A DNA stretch of 64,000 nucleotides from an uncultured Mycoplasmatota bacterium (GTDB lineage: Bacteria; Bacillota_I; Bacilli_A; RF39; UBA660). The stretch spans positions 1 through 64,000 of the forward strand of contig USFG01000005.1 in the NCBI GenBank assembly GCA_900553855.1, written 5' to 3'. The position numbers and the translations under genes were made by a program. Of the stretch, positions 34,485 to 43,266 are shown one piece after another; the first letter of the stretch is position 1, and each line of letters opens with the position of its first letter. Under the pieces are notes generated by a model. The model was not told where the DNA came from. It did no database searches and saw nothing but the letters and a program-made list of their open reading frames with translations.

Positions 34485-35346
34485 AGAAATAAATATAAGC
34501 TTTAATTGAATATTTTAGTTTTAATTTATTATATATAGTTGATAGTAGAGTTTCATATTCTCTACTTTTTTTCATATATTCATAAAATTTTTTATTTAAT
34601 TCTTTTGTTTCAATAAAAATATCATATAATTTAAAAATATAAGATGGATAAATTAGTCTAACTAATAAATAGTTTGCTAAGGATTCATTTAAATTTATTT
34701 TATCTATTAAAGATAGTATTTCATAATTAGTTAAAATATCATTAAAGAAAGATTCTTTTATATATTCAGCTATATCTCTTACACTTAGATCAAAACACAT
34801 ATTGGATGGATTATAAAACATATATTTATCTATTGGTGATGTTACAATATGATGTGATAACGTGAAAGTTACAGTATTTTCATTATAAATTTCAGATAAT
34901 GTGTTAAAGTAAGAAATCGCTATTTCTGCTAAAGATATATAATAATCCATGGCATATTTTATTTCTTTTTGTTCTACTACTTCAGCTATTTGTTCTAAAT
35001 AATAATCTACTCTATTTGACCAAAGGGTTCCCCATTTTAATTTTCCGGTTGTTATTAAGTTGGAAAAACTTAAGATATTTAGATTTTCATTATTTCTAAC
35101 TTTAAATAAAGCATATTCTTTGTCATTATAATTAATAGTTATATTTCCTTCTTTAGTTAATATTAATAAATCATATAAGACATTAGTATTATTTAGATAG
35201 TCTAGATTTTCTTTTAATTCATTAGAATCTATTATTTCATTAAAAATATATTGTTCATATTCATCAGTTGTTAATAGATAATAATAATCTTTTTTCTTAA
35301 TGTCGATAATATTTAATTGATAATAATAATTTAATATATTTTCCAT
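34468..35346 (-). CDS. YutH/CotS-like spore-coat kinase-fold protein (tentative)
   Basis: 292 residues, soluble. The end of the protein has LSVRDIAEYIKESFF and LVRLIYPSYIFKLYD, and the middle has KWGTLWSNRVDYYLEQIAE, a pattern I associate with YutH/CotS aminoglycoside-phosphotransferase-like coat proteins. The kinase catalytic motifs are not obvious, so it is probably inactive as an enzyme. Proximity to nfu, yutD and yunB homologues, as in B. subtilis, supports the assignment. Alternative: an unrelated conserved hypothetical. Confidence 0.5.
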   Translation of the reverse strand: MENILNYYYQLNIIDIKKKDYYYLLTTDEYEQYIFNEIIDSNELKENLDYLNNTNVLYDLLILTKEGNITINYNDKEYALFKVRNNENLNILSFSNLITTGKLKWGTLWSNRVDYYLEQIAEVVEQKEIKYAMDYYISLAEIAISYFNTLSEIYNENTVTFTLSHHIVTSPIDKYMFYNPSNMCFDLSVRDIAEYIKESFFNDILTNYEILSLIDKINLNESLANYLLVRLIYPSYIFKLYDIFIETKELNKKFYEYMKKSREYETLLSTIYNKLKLKYSIKAYIYFFKDQY

Positions 35347-35358
35347 ACTTAATAATAT

Positions 35359-35384
35359 GAAAAAAAGTCTAAAATTAGACTTTT
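35359..35384 (-). terminator. Terminator
   Basis: On the minus strand, stem AAAGTCTA/TAGACTTT is followed by T. Confidence 0.8.
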
Positions 35385-36165
35385 ATAATTTCATACCTGA
35401 TTCTGTATTTGTTTGAGGTGGCATATCAAAAATATTACCGGTAAATTCACTATTTGGATTAAAACTTGTGTTAAATACATTTTGTTCTACGGGAGTACTT
35501 TGAACTTGAGGAGCCGGCTCTTGAACTACTGGTTGTTCTACTTTGGGTGCTTCTACAGTAGGTGTTACGGGAGTAGATTGCGCAATAGTTTGAGTTACTT
35601 CTTCTTTAGCTACATCTTGTTTAATTTCGTTTTTTTTAATTATTTCTAAAATTTCTTCTAATTCTACACCAAATTGTTGAACGTGTAATTGTAGATCATA
35701 GAAATCATCTAATAATTTTTGAAATTTATCATTGTCGATTGCAACAGGTGGTTGCTCTGCTTTAGGAGCTTCTACAGTAGGTTCTGCTGGTATAACAGGT
35801 GTAACTGGTTGAGATACTTCTTCGACTTTTGGTTTTTCTTGAACTGGTGCAACAACTTCTGGTTCTGTTTTTACATTAGATATACTTGGATCATCAACTA
35901 TTACATTTTGTTCAAAAATATTAGTATTATTTTCTACTGGTGCTTGTTCTTCTTTGGGAGCATCTGTAACTAATGCATCTGGTCCAGGTGTATTTACAAC
36001 TTCTGGTGCTGATGTATTAACAATATTATTTATTATATTTTCATTTGTTTCTGGAGTACCTACTACTTCGTTTGCTTGTACCATTTGAGGTTTATAAGCA
36101 TTTCTTAAAGCATTGATTTGTGCTTCGGTTACTGCAATTTTTTTTGGTTCATTTTGAATTATCAT
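35383..36165 (-). CDS. Low-complexity Pro/Val/Glu-rich hypothetical protein
   Basis: 260 residues, mostly disordered: repeated PTVEAPKxEQP blocks near 130-142 and 205-217, rich in P, V, E, T and N. One ordered helical segment lies at about 145-180 (FQKLLDDFYDLQLHVQQFGVELEEIL). There is no signal peptide, so it is probably cytoplasmic, perhaps a scaffold. GGGAGG lies before the ATG. It follows the DUF1292-like gene by 3 bp, forming an operon. Confidence 0.65.
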   Translation of the reverse strand: MIIQNEPKKIAVTEAQINALRNAYKPQMVQANEVVGTPETNENIINNIVNTSAPEVVNTPGPDALVTDAPKEEQAPVENNTNIFEQNVIVDDPSISNVKTEPEVVAPVQEKPKVEEVSQPVTPVIPAEPTVEAPKAEQPPVAIDNDKFQKLLDDFYDLQLHVQQFGVELEEILEIIKKNEIKQDVAKEEVTQTIAQSTPVTPTVEAPKVEQPVVQEPAPQVQSTPVEQNVFNTSFNPNSEFTGNIFDMPPQTNTESGMKL

Positions 36166-36168
36166 GAT

Positions 36169-36453
36169 TTATGCCTCCCATGTTAGATATTTAATTTTAT
36201 CATTATTATTAGCTGTTAAAATAGACTTCATAATTCCTTTAATATTAGTCCATTCTTCATCTGTCATTTTATCAGATAATGTAGCATTATCAGAAACTTC
36301 TGATACATACATTTTAACTAATTCATTTTCTACTTTTTCATTTAAAGTATAAAATATATATTTTTTACTTGTTGGAATATGTTCAAAATAACTAATTAAT
36401 TCCACTTTAATTATTTCTCCATTTGCCTTTTTTAATTCAATATTGGTATTCAT
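36169..36453 (-). CDS. DUF1292-like small protein
   Basis: 94 residues. The beta-rich first half (IELKKANGEIIKVELISYFE, KKYIFYTLNE) and the end DKMTDEEWTNIKGIMKSIL follow the pattern of DUF1292 (YrzB-like) proteins, common and uncharacterised in Firmicutes. It is co-transcribed with the low-complexity protein gene that starts 3 bp downstream. Confidence 0.55.
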   Translation of the reverse strand: MNTNIELKKANGEIIKVELISYFEHIPTSKKYIFYTLNEKVENELVKMYVSEVSDNATLSDKMTDEEWTNIKGIMKSILTANNNDKIKYLTWEA

Positions 36454-36484
36454 ATAATTCCTCGCTATTCTAATAAAATACTAC

Positions 36485-36518
36485 CACAAAAAAATTAGTA
36501 TATCAACTAATTTTTTTC
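36485..36518 (-). terminator. yutD terminator
   Basis: On the minus strand, stem AAATTAGT/ACTAATTT is followed by T. It overlaps the last codons of yutD. Confidence 0.75.
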
Positions 36519-36781
36519 AATATAAAATATCTTGCATTAGGAGCGCAATTTTCAACTAAGTATTTTTCAACGTTTTCATAATTATTTAAATTCTTTACTT
36601 TTTTATTAGTTTTATCGTAAAATCCCTTTAGCCTAACTTTACTATAGGCCCAATCTCCTACTACATAATCAAAGTCATTAAAGTAATCAGTCATTTTTTC
36701 TTTAACTATTTCTTCTTCAAAACCATCACGATAATCTTTAATTAAATTATATTCTATATTATTAAATTTATATTTTTCCAT
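36503..36781 (-). CDS. yutD: YutD family protein (DUF1027)
   Basis: 92 residues: NIEYNLIKDYRDGFEEEIVKEK, then FDYVVGDWAYSKVRLKGFYD and a C-terminal ARYFILKK, all characteristic of YutD. The family is conserved in Bacilli with unproven function. The ATG at 36781 starts right after the stop of the upstream gene, while a longer frame (36838) would run into it. It sits with yunB, yutH-like and nfu genes, as in B. subtilis. Confidence 0.85.
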   Translation of the reverse strand: MEKYKFNNIEYNLIKDYRDGFEEEIVKEKMTDYFNDFDYVVGDWAYSKVRLKGFYDKTNKKVKNLNNYENVEKYLVENCAPNARYFILKKIS

Positions 36782-36783
36782 AA

Positions 36784-37563
36784 CTACCCCAATATGGCTA
36801 TTAAAAAGCCAATAAATATTTCTGTTATTACTATGCAAAATAGCACTAACGTATCTACTATACCATTTCCACTCGTTAATACAAGCTTAAATGGATTAAA
36901 ATTACTTCTTTCTTTAATATTTTTTTCATTATTAACTATAATATTATTTATTTCATTAACTTTTAAATTAGATAGTTGTTTAACTTGATTTATAGATATT
37001 CCATGTTTTTCATACATTGTTTTACTTAATAAATCAGGTTCTATTTCGGTTAATTTATAAACTTTATTGCTTAAATAAACATTCTTTTTATGATTCCATA
37101 CTTTAATTACTTCATCAATATCATTAGATGCTAAGGAAATTATTTTTTTAAATCTTATTTCTTTAGCGTTTAAATAATAATCATAATAATCTATTTCTTC
37201 CTTTGATAATGGTTTATATAGATTCTTTAATAGAATCATCTTTATTAATATAAGATGAATATTGTCAACTGATTTAGTTGTTGTTCCTGTTTGGTTAGTT
37301 AACCAATTATCATATTCTTCTAAAGATGTAATAAATAAATTAGTATCTTCATTAGATAAGCCATATATTTTTAAATTGTTAATAAAGTTTTTTTCGTATT
37401 TAGTCTTATAAGGAATTATTATACTAACTCGGTCATAAATTTTGGTTAATATTTCTATTATAGTTAATTCATAGTAATGAGATGAAGAATAATCTTTTCC
37501 TGCATTTTTATTATTATAAGCTTCAATACCATTTGTAATTGCTTTATTAATAAATATGTCCAT
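36784..37563 (-). CDS. Hypothetical protein with C-terminal membrane anchor
   Basis: 259 residues: a helical cytoplasmic body with SLEEYDNWL and a C-terminal hydrophobic segment (VDTLVLFCIVITEIFIGFLIAIL), so it is tail-anchored. An in-frame GTG at 37572 lies in the ribosome site GAGAGGTG, so the ATG at 37563 is chosen. It is co-transcribed with yutD (stop and start 2 bp apart). No family recognised. Confidence 0.65.
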   Translation of the reverse strand: MDIFINKAITNGIEAYNNKNAGKDYSSSHYYELTIIEILTKIYDRVSIIIPYKTKYEKNFINNLKIYGLSNEDTNLFITSLEEYDNWLTNQTGTTTKSVDNIHLILIKMILLKNLYKPLSKEEIDYYDYYLNAKEIRFKKIISLASNDIDEVIKVWNHKKNVYLSNKVYKLTEIEPDLLSKTMYEKHGISINQVKQLSNLKVNEINNIIVNNEKNIKERSNFNPFKLVLTSGNGIVDTLVLFCIVITEIFIGFLIAILG

Positions 37564-37604
37564 TATTAACACCTCTCTACTATATCAAATATAACACATA
37601 TTTT

Positions 37605-38303
37605 TTATAAATTAAAGATATCACTTTCACTTTTAAAACCACTTCCATAATATTCAGGTATTTTTCCGTTAATTACTTTACTTGTTAATAATATGTCAAA
37701 ACTATTATTTATTTCTTGTTTATTAAAAGGTACGACAATATTACTAATTATGGTAAAACTAGCATAAATATCTAATTTTATAGTATTTATACCATAGGTT
37801 TTAACTACGGTTTTAACGGAACTATCTATTGTTTTTAAAAAGTTGATACGAGATTTAATTTTAGGTCCTAAGTTAATTATAAAAATATTAGAGGTATAAT
37901 TATAGAAAGGAACTTCTAATATTATATTATTATTATTTATATAATATTTATAATAATACTTATATTCATTTGAATTAGATATAGTTGTTAATATGTTATT
38001 TTTAACTTCAACTAATATATCATAGGCTGTTTCTATATTATAATTGATACTTTCTATTTCTTTTTGGGAGTTATAATTAAACTCAATTAAATTGTTTATA
38101 TTATTTTGTTTTAAGATATCATTTTTAATACTGGAATTAACTATATCAATTATTAAATCATTTATTAATGTATTAGAAACTTCTATGATATTATCAGAAC
38201 TTTTTTTACCTATTGTTGATAATATTGTATATGTTAACAAAAATATTATTAATAATAAATATATAATTGTTCTTTTATTTGCACTTTGTTTTCTTAGTTT
38301 CAT
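37605..38303 (-). CDS. yunB: Sporulation protein YunB-like
   Basis: 232 residues. The N-terminal membrane helix (about 12-30) is followed by an extracytoplasmic alpha/beta domain. LEVPFYNYTSNIFIINLGPKI and the end VKTYGINTIKLDIYASFTIISNIVVPF...INGKIPEYY match YunB, a SigE-dependent sporulation protein in Bacillus. Residues diverge from Bacillus but the pattern is distinctive. It leads the small yut cluster. Confidence 0.75.
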   Translation of the reverse strand: MKLRKQSANKRTIIYLLLIIFLLTYTILSTIGKKSSDNIIEVSNTLINDLIIDIVNSSIKNDILKQNNINNLIEFNYNSQKEIESINYNIETAYDILVEVKNNILTTISNSNEYKYYYKYYINNNNIILEVPFYNYTSNIFIINLGPKIKSRINFLKTIDSSVKTVVKTYGINTIKLDIYASFTIISNIVVPFNKQEINNSFDILLTSKVINGKIPEYYGSGFKSESDIFNL

Positions 38304-38333
38304 AATAAAATATATGAAATATCAAATATTATA

Positions 38334-38465
38334 TTATTGTTCTTCTATTATTTTATTTAAAGCAATTTCAACTTCATCAATAGTATATCTTTTAGAATTA
38401 GTATTCATTTCTATTTCAGCTTCTAGTAATTTTTCGTTAATATCTTTTTCTATTATGCTTAACAT
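38334..38465 (-). CDS. Small hypothetical protein (43 aa), antitoxin-like
   Basis: ATG at 38465 behind GGAGTGAAAG, ending at 38334. An acidic helical peptide: MLSIIEKDINEKLLEAE, then RYTIDEVEIALNKIIEEQ. The second half resembles the tail of small RelB/Phd-like antitoxins, but no toxin gene adjoins it. Two operator-like palindromes lie just upstream (38514-38579). Confidence 0.55.
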   Translation of the reverse strand: MLSIIEKDINEKLLEAEIEMNTNSKRYTIDEVEIALNKIIEEQ

Positions 38466-38513
38466 TCTTTCACTCCTTTACTTAAACATATTTTTTTCAT
38501 ATTATTATTTATG

Positions 38514-38579
38514 GAACGAATTTTCTTAGTTTTTCGTTCTATAATTTTTCGTAGAACGAATTTTTTTAGTTTTTCGTTT
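38514..38579. repeat. Two tandem 26-bp palindromic elements, 40 bp apart
   Basis: Unit 1 (38514-38539) and unit 2 (38554-38579) differ at two or three positions. Each is an inverted repeat GAACGAA...TTCGTTC with an A/T centre containing CTTAG or TTTAG. They sit upstream of the 43-residue ORF and downstream of ftsZ and may be operators. Confidence 0.6.
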
Positions 38580-38654
38580 TATATATTAATTAGATAAGAA
38601 AATTTCAATATACTCCGAGAAAACAAATATTTGATTTCTAGTGTAACCGGTAAT

Positions 38655-38692
38655 TAAAAAAGAATCTAAATTGCTTTAAATTCTTTTTGTTT
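38655..38692 (-). terminator. ftsZ terminator
   Basis: On the minus strand, stem AAAGAATTTAAA/TTTAGATTCTTT is followed by T. Confidence 0.8.
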
Positions 38693-38694
38693 AC

Positions 38695-39747
38695 TTAAAA
38701 ATTATCTCTATCTCTTAGGAATGGTGGAATATCATAATCATTATCATCATCTAAGAATCTTCTCTTTGGTTCTTCTTCTTTTTCTTCTGGTTTGGTATCA
38801 TCATCTTCAAAACCAGTAGCAATTACTGTAACGATTACTTCATCATTTAAGTTTTCATTAATAACAGCACCGAAGATAATATTAATATCGTTATTAGCAC
38901 TTTGTCTTACTACTTCAGCAGCATCTTCTGCTTCAAATAGAGTTAAGCTTGTTCCACCAGTAACATTTATAATAGCATCTTTTGCACCAACAATACTTGT
39001 TTCTAAAAGTGGTGATGATACTGCTTGTTTTGCGGCTTCAATAGCTCTATTTTCACCGACACCTAAACCAATACCTATTAATGCACTACCACGTTTTTCC
39101 ATAACTGTTTTAACATCTGCAAAGTCTAAGTTTACTAAACCAGATACAGCAATTAAATCACTTATTGATTGGACACCACGATGTAATACGTTATCAACTT
39201 CTTTAAATGCTTCTAACATTGGAGTTGATTTATCAATAATATCTCTTAATCTATCATTTGGAATAACTATTAAAGTATCAACATGTTTTTTTAGCTCATC
39301 AATACCTAAAATAGCATGTTCCATTCTTCTTCTTCCTTCAAATCTAAATGGTTTTGTTACAATGCCAATTGTTAATGCACCCAATTCTTGGGCAATTTCA
39401 GCAATTACAGGGGCAGCACCAGTTCCAGTTCCTCCACCCATACCGCAAGTAACGAATACCATATCAGCACCTTTTAGGGCTTCCTTAATTTCATCTTTAC
39501 TTTCAATTGCAGCTTCTCTACCAACTTCAGGGTTAGCACCTGCTCCTAATCCATTAGTAATTGTTTTACCAATTTGTAATTTATTACTTGCTTTAGAAGC
39601 ATTTAATACTTGTAAGTCAGTATTAGCAACAATGAATTCAACGCCTTTAACTCCTGATTCAATCATTCTATTAACAGCGTTGTTTCCACCACCACCAACA
39701 CCTATTACTTTTATCTTTGCAATTTGATCCATTTCTAATCCAAACAT
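38695..39747 (-). CDS. ftsZ: Cell-division GTPase FtsZ
   Basis: The tubulin homologue that forms the division ring. 350 residues, somewhat short. The GTP-binding segments GVGGGGNNAVNRM (about 17) and GGGTGTGAAPV (tubulin signature, about 105), and the T7 loop NLDFADVKTVM, are intact. After a 30-residue linker the conserved C-terminal peptide DIPPFLRDR, which binds FtsA, closes the protein. It starts 16 bp behind ftsA with AAAGGAG. Confidence 0.98.
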   Translation of the reverse strand: MFGLEMDQIAKIKVIGVGGGGNNAVNRMIESGVKGVEFIVANTDLQVLNASKASNKLQIGKTITNGLGAGANPEVGREAAIESKDEIKEALKGADMVFVTCGMGGGTGTGAAPVIAEIAQELGALTIGIVTKPFRFEGRRRMEHAILGIDELKKHVDTLIVIPNDRLRDIIDKSTPMLEAFKEVDNVLHRGVQSISDLIAVSGLVNLDFADVKTVMEKRGSALIGIGLGVGENRAIEAAKQAVSSPLLETSIVGAKDAIINVTGGTSLTLFEAEDAAEVVRQSANNDINIIFGAVINENLNDEVIVTVIATGFEDDDTKPEEKEEEPKRRFLDDDNDYDIPPFLRDRDNF

Positions 39748-39763
39748 ATTTTACTCTCCTTTA

Positions 39764-40996
39764 TTAATCATCGAAAAAGTATCCTACTACTCTAGAAATA
39801 AGAGAATTTTTCGAAGTATTCTTTTCACTTATTGTACACATTGCATCTATTTCTTCTTCAGTTAAACTACTGAATTCTCTATTTCTTAGTAATAATTTAC
39901 TATTAAAATATTTAAGCATTCCAAGAGCAACACTATAGGAATTATCTCTTGCTCCTAAATTATTAATCTTACCTATTTTACCATTTTTATTAAATACATT
40001 ATTTATTAAGAGGTTAATATCCTTAATTTCAGATAAACCGCCTGTTATAATTATATAACTTATTTCTTTTTTTGTTAAGAGGTTAATGTTCTTTTTTATA
40101 ATTTTAAGAAGATTATCCATCTTTTCACTAACTATTTTACTTAATTCGTATTGATTAACGGTAATTTCTTCTCCATTTTTATTTGTTAAAGTAATAGTTT
40201 CTTTTTCATCAGCGTTATTAATAACTGCTAGAGCTAATTTTTCTTTTAAATATTCAGTTTCATTTCTTTTAAGATTATAAACACTTGCTATTTCTTTATC
40301 TATGTAAAATCCACCATCATCTATTATTTTATTATTAATAAATATTCCTTTAGAGAAAATGCTTATATTAGTTGTTGTAGATCCTAAATTAACTATAGCA
40401 ATATTTTTAGTATCTAATTCTTTACTTTTAAAATTATAATAATCTACTAAACCAGTTGTTGTAATATCAATTATGTCAAGGTTACAACTATTTACTATGG
40501 TTGCTAAATCATAAATTGTTTTTTTATCGGTTGATACTAAAATACTTTTAACGTATAAAATATTTCCATGTTTACCATAAGGATTAATTGTTTCTTCATC
40601 ATCTACTTTAAACATTATTGGAAGTGTGCAAATAAGTTCATTTTTATGATCAATTTTATTTTTACTAACATCTTGTAAAAGTCTTACAATATCATTACTT
40701 TTAACTACATTTTCTTCAAGTTCAACTCTTCCATCAGTTAATTTAAAATCTAAATTATATGTAGGAACATTTAAAATTACTTTTCTTATTTTAATATTTA
40801 ATTCTTCTTCAGTTTTAGATATAGCCTCTTTTATACGGCTTATTAAAGCTTCTTTATCTAATATATAGTTATTTACATATCCTCTTGATGTTACTTTAAC
40901 AGCACTTAAAATATTGAGTTTAGTTCCTATAAACTCACCAACTACTACCTTAATTGTATTAGATCCAATATCTAAAGCCGTAAAAATCTTTCTCAT
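39764..40996 (-). CDS. ftsA: Cell-division protein FtsA
   Basis: An actin-fold protein that tethers FtsZ to the membrane. 410 residues: ATP phosphate-binding FTALDIGSNTIKVVV at the start, 1C domain, the second phosphate loop AIVNLGSTTTNISIF and IIITGGLSEI. It ends in a short amphipathic helix (ISRVVGYFFDD) for membrane binding. It is the first gene of the ftsA-ftsZ operon, divergent from murT. Confidence 0.96.
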   Translation of the reverse strand: MRKIFTALDIGSNTIKVVVGEFIGTKLNILSAVKVTSRGYVNNYILDKEALISRIKEAISKTEEELNIKIRKVILNVPTYNLDFKLTDGRVELEENVVKSNDIVRLLQDVSKNKIDHKNELICTLPIMFKVDDEETINPYGKHGNILYVKSILVSTDKKTIYDLATIVNSCNLDIIDITTTGLVDYYNFKSKELDTKNIAIVNLGSTTTNISIFSKGIFINNKIIDDGGFYIDKEIASVYNLKRNETEYLKEKLALAVINNADEKETITLTNKNGEEITVNQYELSKIVSEKMDNLLKIIKKNINLLTKKEISYIIITGGLSEIKDINLLINNVFNKNGKIGKINNLGARDNSYSVALGMLKYFNSKLLLRNREFSSLTEEEIDAMCTISEKNTSKNSLISRVVGYFFDD

Positions 40997-41082
40997 AACT
41001 ATTTCTCTTTCTATTATGAATTATACTATAATTATTTATATATTTCAAAGAAAATGTTATACTATTTTTAGAGGTAATGAAT

Positions 41083-42426
41083 ATGAAAACAAGTTTTTTA
41101 ATTTTAATAAACAAAATGATTACTGGAGTATGTAAGTTATTCGGCTATAATGCATCAGTTTTTCCTGGAAGTATTGTTAGAAAGTTTGATAAAAATGTTT
41201 TAGATAATATTAAGTATCCTAAGTATGTTGTTGCTGTTACGGGTTCATCAGGAAAGGGATCAGCTACTTCAATGATTGCCCATATTTTGGAAGATAATGG
41301 ATATAAGGTTGTATGGAATAAGAGTGGATCTAATATAGTTAATGCGACTACTTCTCTTATATTAAATAATAGTGGAATATTTAATCATAAAGTTAATGCT
41401 GATGTTCTTCTTCTAGAGATGGATGAATCTTATATTAGACAAACATTTAATAAAGATACAATTACTCATTTAGTTTTAACAAATTTAACAAGAGATCAAG
41501 TTGCTAGAAATGGCTCACCGGAAGAAGTATCAGCTAAAATTGCTTCGGCTTTTAAATCAGATACTAATATGAGAATAATATATAATGCGGATGATCCAAT
41601 AATTTATTTACTTAGTAAACAATTTAAAAATATTGTTGGTTATGGGATTAATAAAACTAAATATAGTTTAAGTAAACCAGTTAGTAATAATGTGGATGCA
41701 GCATATTGTCCATATTGTCATAAGAAGTTAGAATATTCTTTTTATCATTATGGGCATATTGGTAATTATAAATGTTTAAATAAAGATTGTGATTTTAAAA
41801 GAACTGCTAAATATATTGGAACTGATGTTAATTTAGGTAAATGTGAAATGTGTATTAATAAATTACCTGTTCATTTGAATAAAGATGTCTTCTTTGCTGC
41901 TTATTATACACTTGCTGCTTATGCTCTTTGTCATGAAATTGGACTATCTGATGAACAAATACTTAAATCTTTAAATGATCACATTATGGAAAGTAAAAGA
42001 TTAAAGGAACTTACTTTTGATGGTAGAACCGTTGAAATGTTAGAATCTAAAAATGAAAACAATTTAAGTTATTTACAATCTTTAAATTATATTAATAATT
42101 ATGATAAAGAAAAGACGATAATACTTGGATTTGACAATGTTTCAAGAAGATATAAACTTAATGATATTTCTTGGCTTTATGATATCGATTTTGAAATTTT
42201 AAATCAAAATAATATAGATAAAATATTTTGTATTGGTAGATTTAGATATGATGTATATGCAAGATTAGTGCTTGCTGGTATTAAAGAAGATAAATTAATT
42301 ATGGTTGATAATATAGGTGATATTACTAAACTATTAAAGGTAAGTAAGGGTAAGATATTTACAATGGTTTGCTTTGATATGACTGCTATATTAAAGAAAT
42401 TATTTATGGAGGATAACAATGATTAA
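41083..42426 (+). CDS. murT: Lipid II isoglutaminyl synthase, Mur-ligase subunit MurT
   Basis: With GatD, MurT amidates the glutamate in lipid II. 447 residues. The Mur ligase ATP loop reads VTGSSGKGSAT (lysine kept). A four-Cys zinc ribbon (CPYCHKK...CLNKDC, about 207-232) is inserted in the central domain, and the C-terminal DUF1727 domain has LNDISWLYDIDFE. In typical MurT this last segment has an ADGxDxSW form. Here the first Asp is replaced by Lys. A longer frame starts at 41077, but GAGG spacing favours 41083. It overlaps gatD by 8 bp. Confidence 0.92.
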   Translation: MKTSFLILINKMITGVCKLFGYNASVFPGSIVRKFDKNVLDNIKYPKYVVAVTGSSGKGSATSMIAHILEDNGYKVVWNKSGSNIVNATTSLILNNSGIFNHKVNADVLLLEMDESYIRQTFNKDTITHLVLTNLTRDQVARNGSPEEVSAKIASAFKSDTNMRIIYNADDPIIYLLSKQFKNIVGYGINKTKYSLSKPVSNNVDAAYCPYCHKKLEYSFYHYGHIGNYKCLNKDCDFKRTAKYIGTDVNLGKCEMCINKLPVHLNKDVFFAAYYTLAAYALCHEIGLSDEQILKSLNDHIMESKRLKELTFDGRTVEMLESKNENNLSYLQSLNYINNYDKEKTIILGFDNVSRRYKLNDISWLYDIDFEILNQNNIDKIFCIGRFRYDVYARLVLAGIKEDKLIMVDNIGDITKLLKVSKGKIFTMVCFDMTAILKKLFMEDNND

Positions 42427-43102
42427 AATATTACATTTATATTATGATTTATTAAATTTATCAGGTGAACAAGGTAATATTTTAGCTTTAAAGAAAGCGT
42501 TTAATAATCAAAATGTTGAAGTAAAGCTCTATTGTTTATCTGTTGATGATAAAATTAAATTTAGTGATTATGACTTAATTTATATGGGTAATGGTTCTAA
42601 TTCTAATTTTAGTATTGCTCTTGAAGATATAAAAAAATATAAAAAAGAATTAAAAAAATATATTGATAATAATGGTTATGTTATTGCAACAGGTAATTCA
42701 TATTTATTATTTGGAGAAAAAATTAATGATATAGAATGTTTAGGAATATTTGATTATTATGCAAAATGGACTAATAGAACTGCCCATGAATGTCTAATGG
42801 GAATGTTAAATCAAAAAGACATTATAGGTTTTCAAAATAGAGATTATGTCGTTAATATAAATAGAAATCATTTATTTAAAGTTAAAGATGGTATTTGTGA
42901 TAATTTAAAAAGTGAAAATGAAGGATATCATGAAAATAATTTTTATGGAACTTCAGTTATAGGTCCTCTGCTTATTAGAAATCCTCATTTAACTAATATG
43001 ATTGTTAAAGATATTTTAGAGAAAAATAATTTAGTATTTCATGATGATGAATTTAAATTATTAAATGATGCATATAATGAGTATATTAAAAATTTTTATT
43101 AG
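42419..43102 (+). CDS. gatD: GatD-like glutamine amidotransferase without catalytic residues
   Basis: 227 residues, class I amidotransferase fold, paired with murT as in all Gram-positives. The N-terminus LYYDLLNLSGEQGNI and MGNGSNSN match GatD. The nucleophile loop, ICGGYQ in active GatD, reads IATGNSY. The catalytic-His segment, GTYLHGP, reads GTSVIGP. Both Cys and His are therefore absent, and the protein should not release ammonia from glutamine. It may act as a structural partner while MurT uses free ammonia, or have another role. Confidence 0.88.
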   Translation: MIKILHLYYDLLNLSGEQGNILALKKAFNNQNVEVKLYCLSVDDKIKFSDYDLIYMGNGSNSNFSIALEDIKKYKKELKKYIDNNGYVIATGNSYLLFGEKINDIECLGIFDYYAKWTNRTAHECLMGMLNQKDIIGFQNRDYVVNINRNHLFKVKDGICDNLKSENEGYHENNFYGTSVIGPLLIRNPHLTNMIVKDILEKNNLVFHDDEFKLLNDAYNEYIKNFY

Positions 43103-43112
43103 GACAATTAAA

Positions 43113-43141
43113 TTGTAAAATTAAAGTAATTGTGCTACAAT
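43113..43141 (+). promoter_or_regulatory. Promoter of antitoxin RNA 1
   Basis: TTGTAA (43113-43118), 17-bp spacer, TACAAT (43136-43141); start near 43148. Confidence 0.7.
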
Positions 43142-43147
43142 GTATTT

Positions 43148-43266
43148 GTAAGGGAAACTTACATATAATAAAAAAAGGAACATTTAGTTTTGCAATGCTG
43201 AATGTCTATCCTTATAAAGTTAGAATTGACATTTAATCGTTTGAACTGATTAAGTGTCTATTTTTG
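43148..43266 (+). ncRNA. Antitoxin antisense RNA 1
   Basis: A predicted RNA of about 119 nt on the plus strand. It begins behind the promoter at 43113-43141 and ends at a terminator with stem GACATTTAATC/GATTAAGTGTC (43228-43258) and T run. It is complementary to the last about 100 nt of the toxin mRNA, from its stop codon to its terminator, in the tail-to-tail layout of TxpA/RatA and BsrG/SR4. Confidence 0.7.
43168..43207 (-). terminator. Terminator of toxin mRNA 1
   Basis: On the minus strand, stem GACATTCAG/CTAAATGTT with a 10-nt loop is followed by seven or eight T (43169-43176). Confidence 0.7.

Noticed and set aside
38092..38529. 145-codon plus-strand frame across yunB and the small ORF
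   Set aside because: It is antisense to yunB and to the 43-residue ORF, has no ribosome site, and the translation is unstructured Leu/Ile/Ser.
38514..38579. Possible CRISPR array
   Set aside because: Only two repeat units with a 14-bp gap, and no cas genes. They are better read as operator palindromes.
38792..39727. 311-codon open frame on the plus strand
   Set aside because: It lies entirely antisense to ftsZ. The translation is Ser/Thr/Pro-rich without domains and there is no ribosome site, so it is a shadow of ftsZ codon bias.
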